This document shows, piece by piece, positions 52,544 to 64,000 of a stretch of 64,000 nucleotides of DNA. How positions within the stretch are numbered: the stretch's first letter is position 1; each line of letters starts with the position of its first letter. Below the pieces are notes generated by a model. It searched no databases. It had not been told where the DNA came from and saw only the letters and a list, made by a program, of their open reading frames with translations. The stretch comes from Halocaridina rubra (Eukaryota > Arthropoda > Malacostraca > Decapoda > Atyidae), in NCBI GenBank assembly GCA_037179515.1, contig JAXCGZ010009443.1:122501-186500 (forward strand), in the 5' to 3' direction. Made by a program: the position numbers and the translations under genes.

Positions 52544-55500
52544 TATGTATAGGCCATAGGTTGCCATATAAGGAATAGTTACCTATTGAAATACAGTATG
52601 CAAAATGGAGTAGCTTTATGGTATGATATAGTATGACATGTTTAATTAAGCAGAAGTAAACTAATGTCTTCTTGGCCTTTTATTTGCAATAGTACAAAAA
52701 TTTAATTCACTAATAACCGATGATGCCTTAAGAAAAGTATCACAATTTCAGATCAATGGAACAAATCACACTTTTATATCACATTCAAATGTACGTAGAT
52801 AACGTACCATCTTAATCTACAGATAGGTCACACGCAGGAAATTGTCGCTCCCTCACGTTACACAATTATCACTTACGCAATTTTAATATCACGATACCAT
52901 TAATTGTTTATAGAAAGACTAACTTTACAAAATGACTTGATTGTCAGTGTACTACTTCAGCATGATCACATCAAAGTCTTCTCCTAAACAAATATGATTC
53001 ATTTATAATCTGTATATAAACAAGCTCATTATAATGTATTTTAATTGTTCACTATTGGGAAGCATTCATGATGTAAATGCTATATGTACCAAGAACACAA
53101 CAGGTAACAACTTGTTCACCTCCTAAGTCATAAGGTCATGATGAAGTATACTTTGGACAAGTGAAAACAAAGAAAAAGTAATGTAAAATTTCTGTGTTAA
53201 CTTTTACATCCCATCTTTAACTTTTGCTGAAAACCTGTTCTAAATACTGATGTGTGAAAAATGCTGGAATTCCAAAAGCTATAAAAACAGCCAGAGCTAC
53301 ATCATTATTTATTAAGCATAGAAATGAATCCCTTTAACTAAAAATTACTAACCAAGTACTCGATTTAACACCCAGTCCAAAACAAAATAGTAAACAAACG
53401 TTTATTTTAAATTTATCCTCATTTGGGTATAAGACTTTGTGAGAATTTGGCAGTACCAATGGCTTACAAAATATTTATGAAAAACATAGTGTGCACCTAT
53501 GATATTTATCATTAAATCTCGACTGATTACAAAACTGTCCCAGAATACTGTGTTTCTTGTATAATAGTAAATTTCATATGCTATTATTAATTTATGACCA
53601 TAGTGTGATGCCTTCACTAAAATTATCTTCATAAAGTCAGTCAGTCAAAACTTGTGGATATGCGAGCAAGTGCCTTAAGCCTGTTTTTAAACGAGGAGTT
53701 AAATGTTTGCAGTATTAATAATAATAATAAAAATATTAAAAAGTCAACATACTGCAATACCTCAAACATTGGCACAGATAATTCTTAATGCAAACTGCTT
53801 TTCTGTTAAACTACGAAGATATATACAAGTCAGTGTCAAGACCCTCTAACCATACCCAAACCCTTCAACAAACAACCACAAACAGAATATATTTGCCACA
53901 AGTAACTTTTCCTATTTAAACAATATATTCGCCCCAAATAAATTTTCCTTTTCAAACAATATATTTGCCACAGATAAATATCATACTGAAATTCTAACAA
54001 ATTTCAGTGTGATGAAATACTGAAAATCACAATGATTTTCTAAACTAGTTGACTCGTTAACCTCTAAACTGACGTCCATGTTGGTTATGTCTTCCATTCA
54101 GCAGTGCAAACTCTCAATAGGCCTACAATTTCAATGACGGTAAGATTGACTTTTCCGTGAGAATTACTATAAGCAGATAAATGTCCCTAACTGTCTTGGA
54201 GAAGGAACTATTGCAAGCACATTAATGCATCTGTCATTAAAAAAAAAAAGTTATGTATTTAGTGTATATTTGGAAATAATGGTTCATTAATGGATTTTGT
54301 ACCTTTCCTTCATCCTGACAGTCAAGAGAGTACAGCTCCGAAGGGATGATTTCCCCGATACGGGCTGATGCTGCAATAATGCGAAATGAAAATTGAGATG
54401 CCTAGACATGACCCTATGGAGAAGTTGTGGCAAAGAACGAGCCATAGCTGTCGGGTATTGACCCGATCGACAGAGGAAAATCCATAGCAGACGCCTATCG
54501 TGTCACAACTAACAGATGACAACTCAGAACAGTCCTCAGTGTAAGGAACTTTCAAATTTTTGTAACCATTAGAATATGAAGTTATGCATTGTTTGGAAGC
54601 TAATGCATTTTAGTGAGATCAGTACTTCTCCATTCTGTCGTATTTATTGCTTTGTTGTGAGGTAACATTAGCTCTGTGATGTTTTGTCAGTCAAAATGGT
54701 TGTTCATTTTTCAGCATTCTCTGGAATTTTCAGAGAATATTCTCACGCACTGAATGAAGTACCTTCATTAGTTTTGCTTGGTTGAAGCTTCTCAAGTCCC
54801 CGGTTTTCGTAACTTATGTTGGCCTTTCACCATTGCAGAGAAAACTGATATTGGTTTTATATATCTTTTGAAAGTGCAGTCGCACTATATGCAGACATCT
54901 AGCATTGTCATCCCTTTCACAATAGGCATGCGCTAGCAGGGTCTTTTATACAGTATCCGTGTTAATAAATACAATTGTGAAGAAGTAGAACTGATTGAGG
55001 AAGTTTCCTAAAATACATTATGCTTGAGTGAAGATTTTGTTATTTTTAAAGATAATAGAGCTCTGCTAGCTTAAGGAATGCAACGAGCTTGCCACCTACC
55101 AGACGGAGCGTTTAGGGTGTCTTAGGGTTTCCAGTCTTTTTCTACTCAGCCTTATTACAGGCTGACTGTGCAGTTTTGGAACTATCACCTGCATGAAAGT
55201 TTTTACATTTGCACTGACACATTTTCAGCTAATGCTCTTATCCTAAATTATCAGTTTGGGAAAAGCTTCAAAATTGTTTAACTTGAAGGATGCTAGGTTA
55301 TTAGATGCACGTGCATTCTATGATTCTCACTGCAAAATTAGATTTATCAATAGCTGGTAACCGACTACTCTCTTTGCTGAACAGCAAATGTTATGACAAA
55401 TTCCCATTGATATAAAAATTTAGTAATTTTACACTTAAATAAAATAATTACGTTGTCATTATGTGAAAGAAATGAATAACATGATAAATGAATTTTTAAA

Positions 55501-56202
55501 ATGATGTATCCTTTTTCTCTCACAGCAGTGCACGTTCTCATGCATTCACCAGAAAGGTATTCATCTCTCACATACCACAAAGAATAGAAAAATACATAAA
55601 AGTTTGAATTCAGTGTAAAAACACATTTTGGAGAGCTATTTCCTTGTCTGCCAAATTTTCTCAAACAAGCATTAAATACAAGAATGTATATAATCCAATC
55701 CCTTGTTTATAATATTTTACATAGAAATATTTCTAACTTGAAATTACTTATCACAAACATATAAGCCAAACAGCCTAAAAAGCATAATTATCTAAAATGT
55801 GGAATACCTATAAATTAAGAGAATACAGTACATGTTACCTGACTGGAAAGATGCATCGTGTTAAAAAAATTCCACTTTACATGGAAAAATAACAAGGAAG
55901 TAGATACAGTACTCTACGACCTTGTTACAATTTGAAGTGATATGTATATCTACTTTTCTACAACATTTGTTAAGTAATATGTAATGGTTCACAAGAAATA
56001 TGAGCTGCTGAAAGCAATTTTTTTTTTAGTACATTTTTTGAAAATAAATAATGAGTGGAAAAGCTCCTATTTTATTAATTATACCGTAGTTTAATTAGTT
56101 ATGAACACTATTCAGTCAAGTATAATACCAGAAATAAGGGAGTAAAGGCCCATATATGTTAGGTGAATGCATTAATAGCTATGACAAAGATTTTTTGTGT
56201 CC
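52544..56202. other. no gene seen
   Basis: AT-rich sequence, perhaps intron of the minus-strand zinc-finger gene. A less AT-rich patch at 54320-54560 has a 77-codon minus frame without recognisable similarity. Confidence 0.5.
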
Positions 56203-56370
56203 CTAAGTCACCTGGATGAACAGCCCTAAGTCCCTAAGGAACACCACTACCATTCCAGGGCTTGCCTACCGAGCACTTGAGAAGTGTCTGTTATGTTGCT
56301 GGCATATGTGGTTGTGTGCGGTGCAGTCATCCATTATGTGTTTGAAAGTATGAGGTGATGTAAGACCTAC
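56203..56370 (+). repeat. dispersed repeat C, copy 2
   Basis: It matches the copy at 51095 in order: cacctggatgaacagcccta, agtccctaaggaacaccac, cttgagaagtgtctgttatg, gcatatgtggttgtg and gtatgaggtgatgtaag. Confidence 0.55.
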
Positions 56371-58549
56371 TGTGTTTTAGTGAAATGAGAAATTCTGAGA
56401 TACAGTGTATAGATGTCAGGGACATTGTCTGGCTAACTGAAAGTTACGCAAAGTACAGTATAATAATATTTAGTATACAGGCACAAAATTTAAGTGTAAT
56501 CAGCTAAAACCACGAAATTTCAAAGGGGTTTTGTATATATAGCTGTAAGTTTTGTGTCATCTTATGTAGAAAATACAATTCACAGCACATCATGCAGTGT
56601 GCTTCAGAAAAGATAGAGACTTCACCTTAAAAATTGACAGTGCATTCACCTAGTATATTTAGGACACAAATAGAATATTGAGTGTAAACTTGGATGCCCC
56701 AAGTTTATTAATTAAAATACAGTGTTTATAGTGTTCATGACTCACTTCTAAAAACACATTACAGAGTGTCTACAGCCACACTATCACAGCAGACTAGGGA
56801 AATGGCCCACAAAGTAACTATTCTCCTTACCAAATAACCACAAATTATAATGATATAATACATTTTCTATCATACAAGAATATATAGAAAAAAAGAGTAA
56901 GCAGAGTATATAGAACTGATCATCACCACTGTCATTTATATTTTACACATCTGAGAATATTATGTATGGAAATAATCTGTTAAAGATAACTTATATTTTG
57001 AAGAACACTGAAAAACCTATTTCTTGGATATTTTGGACAATTAGTTATACTAGAATTACAAGTCATCAGTTCAAGTTATTGAGAACAATCTCATTTTTTA
57101 CCTTGTATATTGAATGTCTTATTAAAAATGCCCAACAATAGCATTTTTATCACAGCACTTTACGGAAACAATTATTATCACTTCTCGGCACTTACATGGT
57201 AAAGTGACTCATTCGTACATTAAATGTATGAACAGCTATGGAATTTGGCCTTTGACATAATCAAATGCCAAATGTAAAGTGAACGAAATTCCTTTACCAT
57301 CATAAGTGTTTAGAAGCTTAAGCCAATCACTAATCATATGTCTTTGGAACAATACAACACGATTGTTTCAAGTGTTTAACCTAGGACATTTTTCACACGC
57401 CAAGTAAAAATATAATCACAGCCCAAAGTTGAGTTCATTTAGGTAAACTAATTTTTTTCTAAAGAACTCAACCAGCATGCTTCCAAGTACAGCAATGAGA
57501 TCACAGCAAAAGCTGCCAAATATACTTGATGTCTCCAGTTAAAAACCTTCCGATTAGTTTTTTGCGTGATTTGAAATCTAAGAAATTTCATGTGAAATAC
57601 TGGGCAAGTACCACAACAGTGCTTAGGGTATAAAAACAAGACCGATGTGCCTGCGATGTCAGATAGGTCCATTCCTGTTGTGGGAGGGATATTCTTAAAT
57701 TCTATAATACCCTTACAAAATCAAATCAACACATCGCATTACCGCTACACAAATATCTGACCCAAAACTATCCAGGGGCGAGAGTCCTTTCTTTTTGACC
57801 TCATTTACCCTAGCTGGTATCTGTCTTTCATTTCGATAAAACTATATTTATTCTATGCTCTGTTATAAGGATAGTGGTCAACTAACTTAATTACTCAATA
57901 TCAACTACAATACATAATAAATTACAAATATCACTAATGGTTCATCGATACGATAACAAAAAGGAAATTTTTTAAATTACAAAATAATCATATATCCTCT
58001 TAGAGTTACATACCTCAGTTACCCATATGGCAGAGCAATAAAAGTTAGTCTCTCATAACACTATGTCTACTCTCACAATATGTCCATTCTTTTTAAGGAA
58101 GTTATATTTATTAGATACAGGCAAGTTGTACTGTCTGGCTAACAGTAGGGACAGCCAAGTGCAGTTATTTGTTCATTTGTTATGTCTATTACTCCATTAA
58201 TTGCAGTACAGTAGCACTTGATGTACATCTGATGTAGTAAATACTGTTTAATTGCTATTAAAATCTAAATTATAGGTGAAATTTGACCAGCTAAGATGTT
58301 GTTATAAGGTAAATTCAATGCATATGACAATTGAGTTCTGAAACCGTTTTAGTTAACTGCAGTGTTTTACGTTTTCATCTACCTGTAAATAAATGATTAT
58401 ACACCTACATCATATATATTTCTCACTGGATTCAGTTTCCAAGTAATTCATATACTTGGTGTAATATAAACGACTTGGAATGGTAGGTCCAGAAGGAACC
58501 ATTGATTTGTACTGAACCTTTAATGACAAGCTAAAGCAGAAATAAGTGT
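56371..58549. other. no gene seen
   Basis: AT-rich sequence without recognised features. Confidence 0.55.
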
Positions 58550-60180
58550 TTAAATAACACCTAAGAACTAGACATTGAGAGTTGCAGTGGATGAGGGAAG
58601 ATAGGTGTGAGAAAACATTTAAAGAAAGGTTTTAATGAAAAACCAATTTCCTTGGAGAGGCTTCCCTCCACCACGGATAATTGCAAATTAAAACTGGTGG
58701 AGTTGAGGCTGTTTCTTCACCTAGTCAAGTAAATATATAGATTACCAAAGCTGAAAGAGAGGAGAAAAGAGAAACAGTAGTAGAAAAACAAATTACCTAG
58801 AAGACAGCTGGTAACTAAATGGAATCTCCATTTGTGAGCACTACAGAAATGACTGGAAAAGCTCAAGCAAATTCCAGCAGAAGAACCTCCAAAGAGAAGG
58901 GGCAACACACAAAAGAGAGGCATAATATACAATATACTCTCCTAGTATTGTAAAAAGGTAGCCAGTTTAGAGGAGTTATACGAGCATATGAGCAAATCCC
59001 AACAAGTTGAAAGCACTCAAGATATCCAACAACATATAACTGAAACAACCTTAGATCAGGGAACAAGACAGCATCCATAGACAACTACAAAAGCACGGCA
59101 AAAATAAAGTGATGTACGGGTAGTGTACTCACTCATATTGGAGCCCTTGAGAACTCATGGAATGGGACAGAGATAATAAATGCACATTGCATTTTGTTTT
59201 CGAACAGATCCTCCCAAAGAACTAGTCCTCATTTGTAAACAGAAGTGAAAAGAAATTCTAGCGGGGTAGATGAAATGAAAGCTGTGGGTCATTATGAAGA
59301 GCTATAGAGCTATGGAAGAAAGGTTGATGAGTTGAAACCTATATGGACAGGAAATGAGTGAAACATGTCCACCATAGTGAAGGAACCAACAGCCTTTGCA
59401 GCTTTTAGAAGCCTTAGAAAACTAGCACAGTAAAGAAGCCTTGGCCAAGAATATATAGTACCAAAGATGGAAAAGTGTCCCAAGAAGGCCAGAATGATAA
59501 GGAATCTAATCTATAAAAGGGGGTTCAAAGGCAAGATTCTCTCTAGACACAAACTGGGAAGACTTGCTTGTCTAACGAATACTAATAATTCAGCAAAGCA
59601 GAGGCTCACAAGGGATATCAAAAGAATCACCAAATTTCACCTAAACTTAAACAAGACCCCAAAAATAAATAGTGCAACCGAATGAATGCTGGACTCCACA
59701 ACCGATCAAGAAATAGTATCCCTACCACATGGATAAAGGACATAATGGACCGGAAGAACAGAGTAATCATACAAATGCAGCAGACGGTGTATTTCAACCC
59801 CAATTTCCTGAAGGCTGACAATTGTGGTAAGAGAAAACTTTCATATAGATATACTTAGAGACTTACCAGAGGGGAAAAAAGAAATCCAAACAGAATCTAC
59901 TCAAGAGATAAAGTAGCCAAGCAGTCCAATGGATAAATACCTTCAAGGGGAAGAGCACACTAACAAATGAGTGACTAGGGGAGAGGCTATTCACAGAAAG
60001 AGCCGTTAATAAATACAATTCTCCCTCATTTTCTGCTCCTACCTGGGAGTATTAATCCAGTATGTGATTCAATACATATAGGATCCCAGACCCTTGATGG
60101 AAGTGTGGAATCCTTTATGAATAACTTGAAAACTGACTGCAGAGAGGATCAGCAGAAGGCTGCTCTACTCTCTTACCTGT
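58550..60180 (+). pseudogene. purine-rich block, possible decayed transposon coding region
   Basis: This stretch differs from its surroundings: A/G-rich on the plus strand, less TA-rich, with few long T runs. Scattered frame pieces such as GVDEMKAVGHYEEL, MIRNLIYKRGFKGKILSR and TTWIKDIMDRKNRVIIQMQQ look protein-like, but stops and frame changes interrupt them. I cannot name a family. An old transposon ORF is one reading, and compositional chance is the other. Confidence 0.3.
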
Positions 60181-61413
60181 TAAGGTGCAGAAACAACACT
60201 TTAAAAATACTCATATCAAGGACATATATGCCCCACGTGATAGAGGAGCAAATGTTTTTTTTAATGCATATCAAAACCATCATCTGCTTATAGAACACAT
60301 TACTGGCTGTTGCACATGCGAATATATTTTGATACACAAAAAATATGCTTTCTGTAAAATTCCAATGTATCTATCATATAAAAATTTCAGCATCGTATTT
60401 ATACTAAGGTAAAAATAAAGTTTACAACATCTTTTACGCAATCCAATATTTAAGAACAAAAAGATTGATACTTGCGTACAGTAAAGGTACAGTTTATAAG
60501 GTAAACAAAAGAATATAATTGGAGAGACTGTGCAAAGACCTATTTAGCATATGTATTTATGTCCATGAGTCAAAGTATACATGATACCCCATGTCTCTTC
60601 TTTAGAGAATGAATGTATGAAGTCTATGCAAGTTATCTCATAACAAAATTGGCTGAATATTACAGTTTCTAGGAATTTAGAAGGCAAAAGAAATTCAATT
60701 GTCACTGTACACAAGACAGGCAAAATTATAGTTACGTGTTGCAAATGGAAAGTTTTGTGTCTGTTTACAAGTAAAGTGATTTTTTCCTAATTCAATAGTT
60801 TTCATCACAATAATAATAATAATTATATGCAAAATGTATTGTAATGTCAACTCATTTGAAATATTAAGTAAGTTTCCTTGTTTACAAATTTGAAGTACAG
60901 TATATATAAAATATGAGATAACATCATGATTAGGCAATATTATTAGTATACGACGGTATTGCTACGTATACCATGCCGCACCTTGTACGATTCATTAACT
61001 ATATAATTTAAATTATAAAAATTGTCAGATTGCATTTTTTAAAAATGCCGCATTTTGCAAATTTCATTCATTCATGTATATAAGGCTTTCCAAAAGTGTT
61101 TACCAGTAGCAGTTTACCCTTTAGATATAAGTGTGAAACATTGGGCCTCATGGATATTAAGGCCCTAGTAGAGTGCATGACAAAATAACATATGTTCATA
61201 TAAATTTACAAGTAACTGTATCTCTGTCATATAACTTTACACTGTTATCTTGGTTTTATGAAATGCTTTTTATGTAAGAAATCCTTTCTGAACTGATGCA
61301 TAAAACAGAAGATTGCTCTTTTATAGTACATTATTGTAAGCTTCTTGGTCTCATATTTACTACAAACAGAAATCAGAGTGCACTAACAGTATGAGTCAAG
61401 AAATGGTATGAAA
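60181..61413. other. no gene seen
   Basis: AT-rich sequence, nothing recognised. Confidence 0.6.
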
Positions 61414-61840
61414 CAGGCATGGACAACCTTGTAACAACTGCGGGCTGCAATTATACCTTATTCAATTGACTAAGGACTGCATGCTAATTTTATTGGTATA
61501 TGTATTCATGAACACAAAACAGTGTAATTTATATTAAAACCATTCAAATCGCCTGCAGAGATACAAATGACCAACAGGTCATTAACTTGGTTAATATAGG
61601 ATATTAAGTTGGGGTGGGTAGTTAGAGAGATTTACCCTTTTTAATATTGTTTATATTAGTATACTGACCTCAAGGTTGCCTTTCAATTGACCCTCTTATA
61701 TATCAAGATTATTCCTTTCTATTTTTATAACCGCAGCCTCAATGACATTTTGTTTATAAGCACAGGAGTGGTTTCAATATCTAGAAAATCCTCGAGGTCC
61801 ACACACAGACATGTTGTGGGCCACAGGTTGCCCATGCTTG
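61414..61840. mobile_element. hAT-like MITE
   Basis: The left end caggcatggacaacct and the right end (complement caagcatgggcaacctgtgg) form the short inverted repeats typical of hAT elements of the Charlie type, with the tgggc/ggcc-like signature inside. The flanks gtatgaaa and gtatagaa could be an 8-bp target duplication with two changes. No transposase frame remains. Confidence 0.72.
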
Positions 61841-62540
61841 GTATAGAATATATAAAGTAATGGGGGGAGAAAATAATAATTTTCTATATATATTTTTCAC
61901 ACAGTCTAAAACTTTTAAGTTCACTAGTGCAGATATGTCATTCTTAGTCCCTTAGAAGCATATGAAAAGGCACCTTCATACGCTACATTAAGCTGGGGAA
62001 AATCTAGCTCATGAATTTCCGTACAATGCAAGCTCCTATTTTTCTAGTTCTATAATCATAGACATTTTACTGAAAATTTAACATTTACAAAATAAAATAA
62101 TATCACTATTTACATTCAGTCTGTTTCACAGCCCCCTTTACAATAGATAATAACTCGGCAAAAAGTTATTGTTATAATAATGGTTGTTTCTACGTGTGTT
62201 CTTGAATATACCAGAGTAGTAATTTTCATTCATCAAATACATGTGTAATTTTGCCTTCCTTTAATGTAGGACACCACGAAAAATTCTCCTTATGCGCTAC
62301 AGTAATAATAAACATTATTACATTCCTCATGAAACAGTTATTGAACAGATTTCTAATAGTAAATTTCTTTCCTTAATAAAAATAAAAATTAAAAATATGT
62401 ATAACAGAAAAGGCCCATAAATAAAACACAAAAGTAAAAAAGCTGATGTACTATATAACAATTGAGCTCTTCAGGACTGCAGATTGATGATAATAGAGTA
62501 GATCTACTTTTTACCTAGTGTTTTATTTATGAGACTTTTC

Positions 62541-62647
<107 letters not shown>

Positions 62648-63381
62648 ATTTTATTAACATGCATTGGTGGGTACTAAGCAAATAAAAAGTAATTTTTTCT
62701 TGAATTAGAAAGTACTATGACTTAATTATTACCTCTAAAGGTTCAATAGGATAATACAATTTTCCCTATTTCTTAAAAAAGAAAAAAAATTCTTTTATGC
62801 ATTCAAATGACATACACGATACGAAAATTTCCTTACAATTGCATAACATCCACAAGATTGAACTAATACTTTGTGTATTTACTAAAAGCCATGATTGAAA
62901 ACAATATTGTTTGGCATATAAGTTCATGATATACAGACGGCTTGAAATACTAGGTATTATGAACTTCCCCAATTATTGTGTATCATGCTTACTTCACATT
63001 CGTATTAAACCTTACATTAATTCCCAGGGTATATGAACACGTTACAATTATATACATGTGATAGTATTATAGATTACTTTTCCTTAAGTTAGACTGAAAT
63101 GTGTGATAATATGTATCTTATTAACCATGGGGTACATTATATTCCCATTTATCACAGATCAACGGTGTAACAGCCAAAAGCTTTGGATATCAGTCCTCTT
63201 CCAAGATGCATGAGCCTAAGTTGCGACAAAATACTGTATACTGCAATTGCCACTCACGGCATTCATAAGAATAATGTGCAAAAGTAGAAACTGGAGAAGG
63301 GGGGGATCATAATTTGACATACTGACAAATTACACATACTCTAAAACAATAGGTCAAAATTAACTCTTGTATGGCAGTGGA

Positions 63382-63382
<1 letters not shown>

Positions 63383-63451
<69 letters not shown>
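63383..63451. repeat. (TA)34 microsatellite
   Basis: Uninterrupted TA units. Confidence 0.98.
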
Positions 63452-63455
<4 letters not shown>

Positions 63456-64000
63456 TGTACTGTAGTTACTGTAAGAAAAGAGTGAAATAAAAACCAGAGG
63501 GTAAAAGCACAACGTGCTAGTGTTAACCTACACAAGTGCTTATGCAGTCATATGGAAGCTAATTCTTGTTCACATTTATGAGATTTTTTTATATATATAT
63601 ATATATATATTTATGTATATTATCAGTATATATGGCATTTATGGGGTTAACTAAGCAGTGACTAGCAAATAGAGTATAGAAATGAGTAATAGAAAATAAG
63701 CTGATAAGCCATTCAAAACTAAAAAAAACAAAAAATAATTCTTAAGCTGTGAATGTGTGGGTATTTGGGAAGCACATTTGTATCTAATATACGCTAAGAG
63801 TCTACACCCACTAGTCTACTTATTGGTGTGTAACTAACACCCACACAGGAAATCATTAGTTTAATAGTTGTTCTTAATATGGTAATGATTACCATAAATT
63901 GCTCCCTAACACTCTGAATTGGAATGTCACCAATGCATAAGTTTAAACATTAAACAGTTCAAATACTCCAATTTATAATTAAAACACTAAATCTTAAAAA

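Noticed and set aside
54322..54555. 77-codon minus-strand frame
   Set aside because: Less AT-rich than its surroundings but without any known motif or supporting splice sites.

Overview
The window looks like nuclear DNA of an arthropod, most likely a decapod crustacean. It is AT-rich and carries about twenty long (TA)n, (CT)n and (TG)n microsatellites, many tRNA-derived SINEs, decayed LINE fragments and small DNA-transposon MITEs. Its few genes have introns with canonical GT/AG boundaries. The assignment rests on this repeat texture and on arthropod-type gene families (fax and a lone zinc-finger exon); the species cannot be read from the sequence.

Region 1 (1-15.8 kb) is gene-free and repeat-rich. 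It holds four copies of one tRNA-derived SINE (some with clear target-site duplications), two long palindromic foldback elements, LINE 3' ends flanked by microsatellites, two dispersed repeats of unknown class, a TA-flanked MITE and other inverted or tandem repeats.

Region 2 (15.8-32.9 kb) is the gene cluster. A complete two-coding-exon DNAJB6/Mrj-type J-domain co-chaperone (+, 15846-18311) is followed by a five-coding-exon nicolin-1 (NICN1) homologue (+, 21940-24772; 223 aa), a putative tubulin polyglutamylase complex subunit. Converging on it is a complete six-exon homologue of failed axon connections (fax), a GST/metaxin-like protein (-, 32850-26577; 290 aa). I rebuilt the last two exon by exon: all splice phases agree and the summed coding lengths divide by three. 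A pair of RFX X-box-like sites lies just upstream of a candidate non-coding first exon of the NICN1 gene.

Region 3 (32.9-49.9 kb) has no coding gene I can support. It contains LINE and SINE remnants, two TA-flanked Tigger/pogo-like MITEs, several (TA)n tracts and, at its right end, probably the long 3' untranslated region of the next gene.

Region 4 (49.9-64 kb) has the 3'-terminal coding exon (-, 50779-49968) of a two-C2H2-finger protein of the kind found in BTB-zinc-finger genes. Its upstream exons were not found and may lie beyond the window or be too short or diverged to recognise. The rest is intron-like or intergenic sequence with a Tigger-like MITE carrying a CENP-B-type helix-turn-helix remnant, a hAT-like MITE and a purine-rich block that may be a decayed transposon.

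The genes are not an operon and share no pathway: they are independent cellular genes for protein quality control, tubulin modification, axon/GST-like function and transcription. I found no CRISPR array, rRNA, intact tRNA gene, virus or toxin gene.
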